This document shows, piece after piece, positions 1 through 13,100 of a stretch of DNA of 64,000 bases (positions within the stretch are counted from its first letter, which is position 1; every line of letters begins with the position of its first letter). Made by a program: the position numbers and the translations under genes. The notes beneath the pieces are model-generated. The model saw nothing but the letters and a program-made list of their open reading frames with translations, ran no database searches and was not told the DNA's origin. Location of the stretch: NCBI GenBank assembly GCA_003254905.1, contig QANU01025285.1, forward strand, positions 573,112-637,111. The letters run 5' to 3'. The DNA is from Nissolia schottii (Eukaryota > Streptophyta > Magnoliopsida > Fabales > Fabaceae).

Positions 1-79
1 AAAAGTAACCAAATTGTAAAGTAACAACTAGTGAGCATTAATTACAACTTAAGCGTAATTAGCTAGCTAGGGGGTTACA
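1..79 (+). repeat. 3' end of a long LTR (Gypsy chromovirus-like), cut by window edge
   Basis: The first 79 bases line up by eye with the last part of the LTR ending at 61987. Both share AAAGTAACC, CTAGTGAGCATT, then TTAGCTA and a terminal GGGTTACA or GTGTTTCA. The LTR would end at the CA at 78-79, where sequence of a different element begins. Only the tail is visible, so I cannot say whether it belongs to a solo LTR or a full element. A fossil of the same family as 18873-22835 and 59299-63881. Confidence 0.5.
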
Positions 80-1660
80 TTCCTCCTCCGAAAAATCCAC
101 CCAAGATGGTGTTTATCATCCGAGTTGTGATTTGTTCAACCTCATTGAGTTTAACTTGTTGTATCTTGGGCTGGCAATTTCTACAAGGATTTCTCTTCTT
201 TTTCGCTTCTAAATTGGAATCCTCTTCAGCATCTTGTTCTTCTAAATTATTGGGTCCACGTTGGTGACGCACAATAGTCTGCTAGCTTCCCTTTTCGGAT
301 AAGCTCTTTAATGGCATCCTTCAAATCTCGACAGAGACCTGTCTTATGTCCATATCCAGCATGATATGCACACCATAGAGACTTGCCTATATTCTTCCAA
401 GGTTTCAAAGTCTTGGACTATGGAAACTGGGATAGTAGCCATGTTTAATGGATTTCATGGAAAATTTGGCTAAGGGGAACTCTAAGCCTACTGTACTTCG
501 AGAATTTTTTTGGCTTAGGTCCCCTCCCCTCTTTTATATTTTTCTCAAGAAAACCATTTCTTTCCAAATGCTTCTTAACTCCCCCATAGTCAGCCATCTA
601 ATCTTCTTCTTCATTGATATATTTTTCAACCCTGTGTATGAAATCCTGCACTATTTGGGGAGGTCTCCTCATGAAAGATCTTGAAAACTCACCTTGACAC
701 AAGCCTTTGTGTAGGATAAGTTTTTCCTCTGCATCATCCAAATCATCGATTTGTTGAGCTTCTTTTTTTAATCGATCTAGATAAGCACGAAGGGTTTCCC
801 CATCCCTTTGTTGTATAGTGGACAATTCAAAGGAGGTCTTTGGTGTTCTTTTGCTAGTAGCAAACTTATCCAAAAACCTTTCAACAATGTTAACAAGAAA
901 TAGATTTTAGAGGCAAAGCTGATAACCACCTCTTGGCAAGGCCTGTTAAGGAGGAAGGAAACACTTGGCACTTAATTTGATCTTATATGCCCACCAATTA
1001 TGTTTTATATTTAAACATAGTTAAATGGGTATGTGGAACTATGGTTCCGTCATATCGTTGTGCCATTTGGGGAGCAACAAAATGAGGAAATAACGATACC
1101 TAAAAAAAAAGTCAAAGAAGGGACTATCATTTTCAATCATTACAATGTTATCTTGGGAAGGTTTTTCTTCTCCATTTTCTTTTCTCCTCTTCAGATTCTC
1201 AGGTGGTTCAGATGACCCTTGTGATTCAATCAATGACCCCCTCCTTCTTCTAGGTATGGTAGAAGTGCGGGAACGAGACATATATCTAAATTCCTTAATT
1301 CTCATTATGTCAGATTCAGGTGAGCAAGTCTTAACTTGGAGCTCCCTGTCTTGGGCACCATGGCGCAACCCATATCCATTTTCTCCACCTATCCTCTGAG
1401 AGAACTCTCGTTCTCATTGCTTCCTTTTCAAATGGTGACAAAGGTCACTATTCCATCTCGAGACTAGTTGTTGCTCGTATTCGTTCACACCCCGAGATGG
1501 TTGGTGGGATCCCATCTGACTGCTAACTTTCAGATCATTTATTTGTTATTGTTGAGTTCTTATGAAATTTTGTAAATCTCATATAGCTTCCATTGCCTGG
1601 GCAAGGTTAACTCCATGAGGCTGGGGCCCTAGATCATCTAAATAAGAAGGTACAAGATGA
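80..1660 (-). mobile_element. Gypsy (Tat-like) retrotransposon gag fossil
   Basis: Reading the minus strand, this stretch gives gag-like protein: an N-terminal segment around 1540-1630 (LAQAMEAI, DLQNFIRTQQ), a basic SRSRTSTIPRRRRGS region near 1270, the typical gag core at 598-873 (STIQQRDGETLRAYLDRLK, GLCQGEFSRSF) and a C-terminal piece ending NTILGGFFGGG near 90. The same NTILGGF.GGG ending occurs at 57250-57306 in another Gypsy fossil, so the two belong to one family. It is broken in several places, is not expressed as one protein, and joins an unrelated LTR end at 79. Lineage (Tat/Ogre-like) is inferred from gag style and from the related pol fossil. Confidence 0.7.
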
Positions 1661-4600
1661 AAAGAAAAAGAAGACAATCACCACAAGTGATGATTAGTCG
1701 TTTCCCACAAGTGATGGCAATGTTAAAGGAAAATCGAATGGGTTCCGATATGTTTCCTATAACCCCAACCTTGGGTTAATTCCAAGAACTTGAAGGTGGT
1801 GAGCACAGTGGTGGTTGTTGGCCTTGGACGGCGAGGGGTGGTACATGCAAAAGCTACTCTAATGCCTAAGTTAGTTTGTGAGTGAAATATGAGGTAAAGG
1901 TAATGATCAGAAAAACGTACCCAACCACTTAGTGGTCGTATTAGCTCTGGCAGTTAGGTAGCATTTATCAGGTGTTTGTAATCGTTTTGGTAAGCTTTAT
2001 TGAGCTAATTATTGAATAACAATGCTCATGAAGGCCTTGGTACGTTACTAGTGTCGTGCCAGCGAGCATTTATTGCTTGGATTGCTCTAAGCAGTTATGA
2101 TTTTTAGGCCGAACGAATTGAGTTATCAATATGTTGAACTCAGTGCATCTCAAAGTCATAACATATAACTTGGACCTAGATTTAGCACGTAACCAAAAAA
2201 AAAAAAACATTGCATGAATATAAAGACCCAAAAAGAAGGAAAAAATTACACGAGTATATGTGCACGCGTGAGTGTGCCTCAACACATAAAACATTCCCAT
2301 AACAAAAGAAAATCTAAATTTTCAATAAAACTCTAAAATTATTAGATGAGCAAAAATACCCAAACAACTTACTATCAAATGGGCTTTTAAGTCATTATCT
2401 TCTTTTACTCGCCCAAAATTGAAGGCAAGAGCTTCTCTAAGACTATCTTCCACTACGAGCATAACCCATACCTGAATGATGATAACAAAATTATAATAAC
2501 CAATGTTTATTAGACCCAAAAACAAATGTATAGTGTAATTACCGTCAAGGGAAAATTAACTATTTTTTATTTATATTTTCTAAAAATATTAAATATTGTA
2601 ATTTTACAATAATTTTAATTTTTATTAAGGATCGTTAATTTGAAATTTAAGGGAAAAATATTAGATAAATTTTTTTAATGGATCGTTGATTTCAATTTTG
2701 AATCAAATATATGAATAAAAAATATATATGAATAAAGACTTTTAATAGTTAGATAAGTTCTTTAAAAAATAAATTTGAGAAATTATTGTGATATTTTTCA
2801 TTAGTTAAAAGCCATAACTTTAGAAAAAGAAATTAAGAAATTATGATAAAAAGGAATTATATTTTTAAACAAAAGTATATAATTATGAAAATTAGATAAT
2901 TAATAAATATGAATAATTAATTAATCAAAATCATTAAATTTTATTTTAAATTAACCGAAATACAAAGAATTAACAATTTTCTAACAAATACAGACTAAAA
3001 TTTATTTTAATCTAATATTTAAAATTTTCAAATGCTTATTTAAAAATTAAATTTAGTAAAGAATAATGATTTTAATATCAATTTATTTTTTTATAGGAAT
3101 ATTAATTTATGTTCGATAAGCATTATGATAGTTAAAGTATAAATTTTTGAAATATAATACGGAGTTTTAATTAGTAGACAATATCAGAAATAGTAAATAA
3201 TAAAATTATTCAAAATATGATCTGAATATAAATTTATTTACAATTTTATTGAGAATTATATATAATATAAAGTTTTAAAAATTATTCGTGTGACTTACAA
3301 AAAGATCAAAATTATAATTAATATAAACTCATGATATACATTTTATTTTTTATTTCTCAAGTGTCCGCTGCCAACTATTCTCACTTTGAGGTTTGGAGAT
3401 CATGTTAGAATTTTTGTGTGGAGTAACACAAATTCATATTACAATTAATTTAGACTAAGATTAATTAGATATCAAAATATTAAAATTTATTGTTTAAGCT
3501 CAATCTTCCGTGATAACTATCGTTATTTTTGTAAGCACTTCTCATAGTCGATACTATTATGAGTCTTTGTGATTGAACTAACTATAATAGGCGGGTTAAA
3601 ATTTGAGATTATTGTTCATCTTGTTTAAATCTCAAAATTTATTCAAATCATCAAAGTGAATATGCATCTCCCAAAAAAAGTTTTAAGTAGATAAAATGGA
3701 GTACCAATAACTTTACGACAAAGTTTGAGGAATAGTATTAGATACTGAAAAACAAAAAAATTGATATTCATTTCTAATAAGAAATAGAAAGAGTTCTATC
3801 ATCTTTACATCTCATAATCTTATATACTTAACACTTAACACTTACAAAATATTAGATTTATCATAACAAGAGAAGGAGTGTAAAAAAGAAAAAATAAGAT
3901 AAAACTCATCTTTTTATGAATGCGAGTCTTTGGTGTTTGGGATTGTGGATTTTTTTATTTTATTTCTTGTTCTAATATTTAAACTTTATTATTAATAAAA
4001 TTGACTAATTTAATTTAAAGAAGTGTTACTGTCCCTCAACAAAAGATTTGTTTCCTTTCGGTATTGAGGAGTGTGTGTACAAATAACTTTAATGGTAGAA
4101 AAATAGTGTTTTCCATTATATGTGGGGTTACCTCACTAATATGTTTCATAGTGTTTGCCATTATTTCAAATCTTGTTCATCACAGTACTTAGTTGCTCGG
4201 AATACGGCCACGTATCCTTCTTGGTCTGTAGTTAACAATAACAGTGGGTCCTATGACAGAGCAACAAATTATGATACGGTTGTCCTATCTATCATAAAGA
4301 TTCTTTAAAATAAAAATTCTATTTTATATGATAAAATGGGATTTTTCTTTTCATTTTTAAATTAATAAAATATTAATATTTTTTATTTTTTAATTTAAAA
4401 ATAAAATTTTTAACGTTATTCTTTATGGTAAGTACGAAATCTTCCTTCTATCTTTGTTGTTCGTCACTAGCCTAAGATTGGATGGGAGACGCGTGTCTAG
4501 AAAAAGCAAGTTAAAAGACAAAAATAGTGGAGAGCTGCTTATGCAATCACTAATCTGACACTGGTTGGCATGTTCCTATGCCCCTACCCCCACGAAAGCT

Positions 4601-5368
4601 ACGTCGTGACAATGACATTGATTTTCGTTTGACAATACTGTCGCTTTTTAAAAAATGACAAATCCTTTTATTTTAAAAAATGTTTTTAAAGTGGGTCTCT
4701 CAATTTTTTATGAATTAAAAAAATGAACCTCTCACTTGAAAAGATAAAATACATCATCTCACTATTAAATTTATAAAATATAAAGTTAAATTCATGCTTT
4801 AAAGTGAAGGATAATTTAAAATGAGATATCACATTTTAAAGGACTTTTAATTTTTTTTTAGTGAAAAAGTAAATTTATTTATAAGGATGCACATGACTAA
4901 TTTTTTTTTTTAGTGATTTCAACGCTAACTAAGAGTGTGTTTGAATAAAATATTGTTAGAAGATAATATATGTTTTTAGAGGTTTTTAATGGATTTATTA
5001 CATAATTCTTTATTTGAATACCAAAATAAATTAATTTCAAAATTCTAAATATTTTATGAGATATTTCTTATATTTTAAAATAGTTTATTTCAATTTTGAA
5101 TTGGTTCAACCTAAGAAATTAAACCATTTCTAAAACATATATTTTAACAAGTAATAATGTTATAATATTTTAAATTTTTATTAATAAATTTTGTATAGTA
5201 TGATATTATTTGTATAGTAATATAATTTTTTTTATTGTCCAAAAAACATATATCATCGATTGTAGTGATTAATCTCTCTTCAAGACTTTAAGATTATCAA
5301 AATGTGGATGCATGTTTCTCTCAATAAATTAATATAATTTATTTTAGGGTTAAGCTAACAAGTGCCCT
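1661..5368. other. AT-rich intergenic stretch without a recognisable gene
   Basis: About 3.7 kb of AT-rich sequence with short open frames only (none above 80 codons with recognisable content). Around 1790-2060 the composition is less AT-rich and may be a leader or LTR part of the adjoining gag fossil, but no terminal repeat could be found. I see no coding region, tRNA or convincing repeat boundary in the rest. Confidence 0.5.
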
Positions 5369-5371
5369 TTA

Positions 5372-6233
5372 GGAGGCGTGTGGTTTGCGGAATCTTCTCA
5401 CATTTCTGAGAATGTGGTCATCGAAATGCAACATTCTCATGTTTGGTTTACGATTTTAAAAAACATTCTCGGATAACTTGTATTCCCAAGAATGAAAATA
5501 GTCTCATTTTCATTCTCACATCCTACGGGATTGTAATGTTTTGACACATGAAAAGACCAAATTGCCCTTAAACCTCGCACCCTAGGTCAACATCACCCGC
5601 TGGTCGACCACTGTTAGTTGGCGATCAACTATTGTCGGCCGGTGACCAAACACCGCCAACGACCAGCCACCACCAGCTAGCACCCGACCACCGCCAGCCG
5701 ATGACATACCATTGACGGTCGATGACATGCCAGCGTCAGACCACCATCGCTGGCCAACAACGGACCACCGTCGGACTAGTCGGATGATGACAAACCACCG
5801 CCCCGAATAGGTGATAGGCCACTGCTGACAGGGATGGACCACCGCCAGATGGGGATGAACCACCACCAAAGGGGGAAGGACCACCACCAAACGGTGACGG
5901 AACACCACCAGAAAGCACCAAACCACTGTAGAACGTCGACGGAACATTGCTAGAAGGTGTCAGACCATCGTTGGAAAGCAATGGAACACTGCTGGAAGGT
6001 CCCAGATGGCGACGGACCAGTGTCAAACGACGTCATACCATCGCCAGACCACCGTCAGACGGCATCGAATGGCGACGGGCCACCACCTACATACATACAT
6101 CATTTCGTCATGGGTGTTTTTGTAAAAATATATTGTAATCCCAGGAATGTTGCTAAGAGTTCAATTTACAATCAAACACTTTCAAAACATATTCTCGAGA
6201 ATAAAAAATATATTTTGCAAACCACACGCTCCC
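5372..6233. mobile_element. PIF/Harbinger-like non-autonomous element with GC-rich core
   Basis: The ends are inverted copies of each other: GGAGGCGTGTGGTTTGC on the left (5372) and the reverse complement of GGGAGCGTGTGGTTTGC on the right (to 6233). They are directly flanked by TTA at 5369-5371 and 6234-6236. A 3-bp TTA/TAA duplication plus G-rich TIRs is the hallmark of PIF/Harbinger (Tourist) elements. Inside, about 5580-6090 is GC-rich and made of loosely repeated GACCACCGCC-like units; its open frames (e.g. 5582-5947 minus) are low-complexity by-products. No transposase is present. Length 862 bp. TIR identity is good but not perfect, suggesting moderate age. Confidence 0.75.
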
Positions 6234-6760
6234 TTAGGCACTTTTTAAAAGACTTAAAATAGAATGAATTGTGGTTTCCAATACTTCTATTACATTAAAC
6301 ACTTCACATTTTAGTTTTTTCAATATAAACGTACCTCTTATTGATTCCTTAACAAGTGTCCTTAGGGCACTTGTTAGAGAAACACTTAATTTCAAAATAA
6401 ATATTATAAATATCTTTTTATACTTACTTTTTGTTTCAAAAGTTTTCTAAATACAAAATTAGATACAATATCTGAATATCAAATCTAATTTAACTTGATG
6501 ATTAATTAGGTCACTTTTGAATTACTTTAAAATTCAAAATTTAAATTTAAAAAAAAAAAAAAAACAACTCTATCAACACCGTATAAAATTGGTGGTTGAA
6601 TCCTTACTCTACAAGGACCCGAGTTCAACCCAAGGATAGGTCTAAAAGGAAAAAAGAAATAGAAAAATTACAGTCTAGCACACATTATTCTCATAGCATC
6701 ATTAAAATCCATTTTAATGAAGATTGTCAAAGTTTGAGACGCTCATAATATTGAAGTGCA

Positions 6761-6816
6761 CCATGTTTAGCAAGCCAATCTACACATTCCATGTTTAGCA
6801 AGCCAATCTACACATT
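6761..6816. repeat. Exact 28-bp tandem duplication
   Basis: Two adjoining identical 28-bp units beginning CCATGTTTAGCAAGCC, at 6761-6788 and 6789-6816. It lies in the 5' intergenic region of the reductase gene, about 370 bp before its ATG. The lack of divergence suggests a recent slippage or replication event. The rest of 6237-6960 shows nothing recognisable. Confidence 0.85.
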
Positions 6817-6986
6817 ATTTAAACAAAAGGTAAGGTTAAGTGTGATTAAAACCTAATCTAACTCGTCTTTTATATCCCTTCAACATTGAGTCTATCCCAT
6901 TCTTAAGAAAAGCTTGTCTGTGCTCTCCTTGAAATAATAAAAAGAAGTGGAGCCAAAAGCCATTCCCAATTTCCATTTTAGGCAGG

Positions 6987-7115
6987 CACGTGTAAACAAA
7001 TGAAGATTTCTTCTCTCCACCTCACATTTCCTTTACTTCTGGCAACAAGTGAAAAATCCAAACAAGTCTCAAGAAATTTTAATCTCCCCACACACTTTCT
7101 TCTTCTTTATATATA
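6987..7115 (+). promoter_or_regulatory. Reductase promoter: G-box and TATA box
   Basis: A palindromic G-box CACGTG sits at 6987-6992 and a TATA box (TTTATATATA) at about 7106-7115, roughly 70 bp before the ATG at 7182. This gives a plausible short 5' leader (C/A-rich, CCACCACACC) with transcription starting near 7140. G-boxes bind bZIP/bHLH factors and often mark light-, ABA- or jasmonate-responsive promoters; which applies here cannot be told from sequence. Confidence 0.6.
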
Positions 7116-7181
7116 CCAAGACCGTTACAACCGTTCACACCCACCACACCTGAAACATCCTTATAACTAACTCACCAAAAC

Positions 7182-10100
7182 ATGTCGAAGGTTGTTTGCG
7201 TCACCGGAGCCAGCGGCGCCATCGGATCGTGGCTGGTGAAGCTCCTCCTCGAGCGTGGCTACACCGTCCACGCCACCATCCAAGATCTCAGTTATAACCC
7301 ACTGCTTCTGCATAACTCTCTCTAATTTATTTCTTAATTAATTAATTCCTCACATATATCTACTGCTCTCGTTAACTATTAGGACTAACAATAACATCAC
7401 ATAGAGGTAACTAATTTCCATGCCCCCCAAAAGGAAATTAAAGTACAAACTCATAGACATCAATGCTTGAATAATGATTAGACAGTTAATTAATCATCCA
7501 AATTAAATTATTTTCTTACCACTAGTCACTAAGTAGATATATATCTATATATATATATATATATATACTATTTAGTAATGATTTGGTTGTTTATGTGGAA
7601 ATAACAATAATTAATGTTGTGACACACTTTGCAGAGGATGAGAAGGAGACCAAGCATTTGGAGGCAATGGAAGGGGCTAAGGGCCGCCTTCACTTCTTCG
7701 AGATGGATCTTCTAGATGCCGATTCCATCGCCGCCGCGATAAAGGGTTGCGCCGGAGTTTTCCACCTCGCATGTCCCAACATCATAGGACAAGTCAAAGA
7801 CCCCGAGGTTAGAATTAGAATAAAAAAATACTTCAATTTTACACTCCAATTTAATTTTGTATGTTTTAGGACTTCCTCTGATTTATAATAACTGTGATTT
7901 TCACTTTTTTTTTATATATTCATAAATAAATAAATGTATCTGGGTACGTGTATGTGTGAGGGGGATGTAGAAGGAGATATTGGAGCCAGCTATCAAAGGG
8001 ACGGTTAATGTGCTGAAGGCGGCGAAGGAGGCGGGGGTGGAGCGAGTGGTGGCGACGTCGTCGATCTCCGCCATAATTCCGAGTCCAAACTGGCCAGCTG
8101 ATAAGATTAAGGGAGAGGAGTGCTGGACGGACCTTGATTACTGCAGGGAGAAGGGAGTGAGTAGTGCTTTCTCTGTTTCTCCAAGTTACTGCATGCGTAT
8201 ATGCTTTTTGTTGGCCAAATCATCACTATTTTGTTTTCTTGAGGGTAAAAACAGGGAACTAGTTTTCATGGATTTTCCTATTTTTACTCTGTATCAAACT
8301 GTACAGGGTAATAATTTATTTGTGTGAGCATTAGTCATTTTAATTTAACCAAGGAACAGAAACAACTACAAATGGATAACAGAAACACAATCTATATTGT
8401 TTCATGAAGCAATAAATTTGAATAAATATGCTCAACATGTAGTAGATCTGAAGCATTTATTTACTAAAAGAAATTCTAAATATTAAAAAAAGAAAAAAAA
8501 ATATGGTAGAACTTAAAAAAAAAAATGAAAAGTTGACAACCCCTCGTTAACATCAATAGAAGTGAAGAATAGAAAAAGAGTAGATAGAAGATTATAAATT
8601 ATTCAAAGTCATAAGAAATTATTTATTTATTTAAGGGTGAAAAAAAATTAATTTATTTTTCAATTATTTCTGTTCAGAAATATTATTATTTAAATTTTTG
8701 TAAAAAAATAAAAAAAAATCAACTCGCAGGAACAAAGTCCAAGTGATTTTTTAAATTAAAACGACGAAAGGAGTGATGAATACGATCGTATATGCTTTCT
8801 CAATTATTAGGCCTTTGTTGGGTCATATTATGTTTATTGATGGGACACTAGAGTTAAACGCCTTATCGTAAAGAAAAAAAAAAAGTTAAATGTCTTAGGT
8901 AACAAGACAATTAAAATTAGATAAATGATAATATGATAATTAAATAATTACATTTATAAAAATATGAGGTTTATTATAATAGGAGTAATTATCAAAATTG
9001 TTAAACTTGAGAGTTTTGATAAATTTGTGAAGTATTAACAAACTCAAATCGTAAATTCGTTAGAATTTACATACTTAAAAAATATATGATATAAACATTT
9101 TAATTTAAAATTAAACATAATTAAATGTTGTATTTATAATTGACATTGAATAATATTAACTTTAAACTTGTTCGCAAGTAATTCGTAAAAGGTACGAGGT
9201 TACCTGAACGGTAAGGGAGGCGCCTTGACGGAAACTCTAAGTCTGAGGGCGAAGGCTCCGAACGGGTTCGGAGGTCTAGACGAAAGCTCCAAGCGGGTTC
9301 GGAGGCTTGGGCGAAAGCTCCAAGCAGGGTCGGAGGTCTGGACGAGGGCTCCAATCGGGTTCAGAGGCTCGGACAAAAGCTCTAAGCTAGTTCCTTTCGG
9401 AGAGAGTGCGGCGGCAGGGTGTACCTGCAAAGGCACTCCGACGTTCAAGTAAGCACAGAGATTAGGAGAGTTCTCTAAGAGGAGAGTGAGAGGTACCTGA
9501 TGACCTTAGGGGTCGTGTGCTTTTATAGTGAGCTTAGAGTGCAAAGATAGATGTAAGATAGAGATAAAGGGAGGGGGGTTTGTCTATCTTTTCCCTGGTT
9601 TATCTAGGAGTCGGTTGCGGACTGGGGAAGAGAGGTCGCCTCTACCTCCTCTTAGCCTTGTTGGGCCAGACGGGGTTCGGAGCCTTTGGGCCTACGACCT
9701 TCTCCTCCTCTAAGTGCCATGAGGCTCCCTCTCTTTGGGCCGGTCTAACTAGGTGGGGAGAGCCTCTTCTGCTCCTTAGTGGGTTGGGCCCTTCGGGTCT
9801 TTTAAGAAATGCGAGCTCCTCTCCCTCTTAAAGGGTTAGAGCTCTCTGACCCTAGTTTTTAGTCCGTAACAAAAATGAAAAAAAATCAAAGAGATATAAT
9901 AAAATATACTTTAATGCATGACACCTAATTATCATGTCATACTTTATTCTGTACATACATTATGTTATAATTCAATGAAACATAACTCAATTATGATAAA
10001 TATATAAAATTAACTTAATAAACTTAATAGATATGTCTAACATAAACAAAATTACAAAATTTGTACATTTTGACTTAAAATCATACTTATTGATGGATTT

Positions 10101-13100
10101 TAACCCATACATTAATTAATAGAATCAAAAGTTTATTTAAATTCATACAAGTTTATCAAAAAAGAATTTACATAAATGTTAATTTATTTTACGTAATAAA
10201 ATGATAAATTCGTAAAAATTTATCAATTAACTCAAAACTTTAATAATTATAATTACCGTCACCCCGTATCTTTTTGAGTTTTTTTTGTGTGTGATTATCC
10301 TAAAGCCCCATGTTGATTGTTACCATAGTACGGCTGTTACATTTAACCTATGTTTATTGATTGATGGGACTTAACTAAAGTTAAAACGATTAATTGTATA
10401 ATGGGCCCAGTTGTACTATCCAATTGCAAAGACACTAGCGGAGAAAGCGGGTTGGGATTTTGCTAAGGAAACAGGCTTTGATGTGGTGATGATAAATCCA
10501 GGCACAGCATTGGGCCCTCTTCTTCCACCAAGAATCAATTCCAGCATGGCTGTGCTTGTTAGCGTTCTCAAAGGTAATCTCAATAATCACTTCTCCATCC
10601 ACAATGGGCTAAGCATTATTAGGACTTTCACAACTTACAAATGGGCTGTCAAAAGTTTTACTTCTTATAAAAAAAAAAATAATGCTACTTAAAGTTGTCG
10701 ACCAAAATCGCTATCAAAAGTTTAGCCCTTTTCACTTTTTCAATATTTTTCTTTTTTTTAGTGTTGTAGTTTCATACATTCTTTTTTCCTTCAATAAAGT
10801 GTAACAATTCGCTCTGTCCCTTCCCTTTTGATCGGATAGTTCAACAATTGATTGGATTTTGGCTTACAAGCACCAAACCCACCTCACACACACACACACA
10901 GACACACACACACACACACATATAGGAACACTTTATAATGCTAAGAACCCAAAACAACTTTATAATGCTAAGAAATCAAAATAACTATTGGGATATTATT
11001 CTCCAATCATTCTCCTACACATCATCAAATTTTCACTCATTATTGGTGGTTTCACAAATGCACACATCTCATACATTTGGGAGTTTCCAAAACAATTATT
11101 TTAAGATTAGAAAACCATTATACATTTTCTTAGTGGAGCCCCTTATTTTTCTCCTTTAGTTTATTTTTTCTTTTTATGCTGAGGATACATATGGTTAATT
11201 ATATTAAAATAATTTTCTTAAATAAAATTAAATATCATTTATGGGATTTTATTGTTCAATTATAATTATTATAAAAAAATATTTGAAATACTTAACTGAT
11301 CAATTTACTTTTTAACACTCTTACTTTTATGAACAACACTTGACATTTTTAAGGATAAATATTTTTGTTGAATGAAATTAAATATCATTTATGAGATTTT
11401 ATTGCCCATGTGTATTTATTATTAGAAAAATATTTGGGAGACCTAACTCACAACCTATTTATTAACTTATCCACTTCTATAAATGACACTTAATATTTTT
11501 AAAAATGTCAAGTGTCATTTGTAGAAGTGAGTGGGTTGATGAGTTAGATCTTCCATGCATTACTCTTACTAGTTTAGTATTTGTGTTATGCATAGAAATT
11601 ATTTTAAATTTTTCGATCTTATTTTTTTATATAAATTATTTAATTTTATTTTTGGTATTTTTAAACATTAAAAATAAAAAATGCTAATTTTAAATTAGGA
11701 AAGATTTAGTGAAGTCAAATAGAGCAGGTTTAGTGAAATTTTAAATTTGAATTAAAAAAGATTTAGTAGAATTTAGTGGAAATAGTTTAGGCCGGAAAAT
11801 TCCCTCTAAAATCAATAGTGAAAAAAACTATGATTTTGAGTAAATATAGATTATAAATTCAACTAGCAAGATAAATAAATAAAACAAAATTATATTTTTT
11901 TATCTCACATTTCCATATATGCCACTAAAAAGGATCACATTTCTTATTCTTCTTTTTTATTCTTAACATTAGCAGAGCATCAAAGGGTATCCGCATAGAG
12001 TTTAATCACAATTCAACATCAATTTACAATTATTTTTATTTACTAAATATAAATTTTAATTTATTATTGGAATTTTTATGAGTGCACTACTTTTAATTTT
12101 ATTTTCAATTTATTGTACACAAGTTGCAAAAAATGAACAAAATAACAAAAACTCCACCATACCATTTTGTTTGGATACATATTTCACTATTCTATAAAAT
12201 GTTCTATTAAGGAATTTATGTAATCGAAAGGAAGTGCGATATTGCATGGGAATTTGAAATAAGTACGGCATTGCTTGAGTATTAGAAGGAAGTGTGGCGT
12301 TGCACGGAAACCCAAAAGAACCGTGGCATTGCGCGGGAATCAAAAGGAAATGTGACGTTGCACGGGAACCTAAAGGAAACATGGTGTTGCACAAGAATCA
12401 AAAGCAACAGCGGAATTGCATGGGAATCGGAAGGAACTATGGCTTTGAATGAAAGTCGGAAAGAAAAGTAGCATTGCACAGGAATTGGAAGGAAGCGTGG
12501 CATTGCATGGGAGTTAAAAGGAAGTTTGGCATTGCATGGGAATCTAAAAGAAGCATGACATTGCACCAAAATTCGAAGGAAGCGTGTTGTTGTACGGGAA
12601 CTAAAAGGAAGCAAGGCATTGCACGAGAGTAAGAAGGAAGTTTGATGTTGCACATGAATCAAAAGGAAGAGTGACGTTGCATTAGAATTCGAAGGAAGCA
12701 TGGCATTGCATCATAATCTGATGGAAGTATGACGTTGTACGAGAATCTTAATTCAGCATGGCGGTGCAAGAGAATCCTTAAGGAAGCGTGGCATTTCTCG
12801 AGAATTCGAAGGAAGTGTGGCATTGCACTAGAATCTGAAGGATGTAGGGCGTTACATGAGAATCTGAAGAAAATGCGGTGTTGATTGAGCATTTGAAGGA
12901 AGCGCGACATTACAAAGGTATCGAAAAAAATCATGGTGTTGCATGGGAATCTGAATGAAGCATGGTGTTGCTTGAGAATTTGAAGGATGTGTCTCATTGC
13001 ATAAGAATTTGAAGGAAGCACAACATTGCATGTAAACCTGATAGAAGCGTGGTGTCACACAAGAGTTCAAAGGAAACATGATATTGCATGAGAACCTGAA

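Noticed and set aside
5582-6026. Minus-strand open frames of 121 and 96 codons rich in Val, Gly, Ser and Pro
   Set aside because: Products of GC-rich degenerate repeats inside the Harbinger-like element; different frames give equally long low-complexity reads.
6560-6650. GAGTTCAACCC-type B-box as a SINE
   Set aside because: No A-box at the right distance, no tail and no target duplication could be seen.
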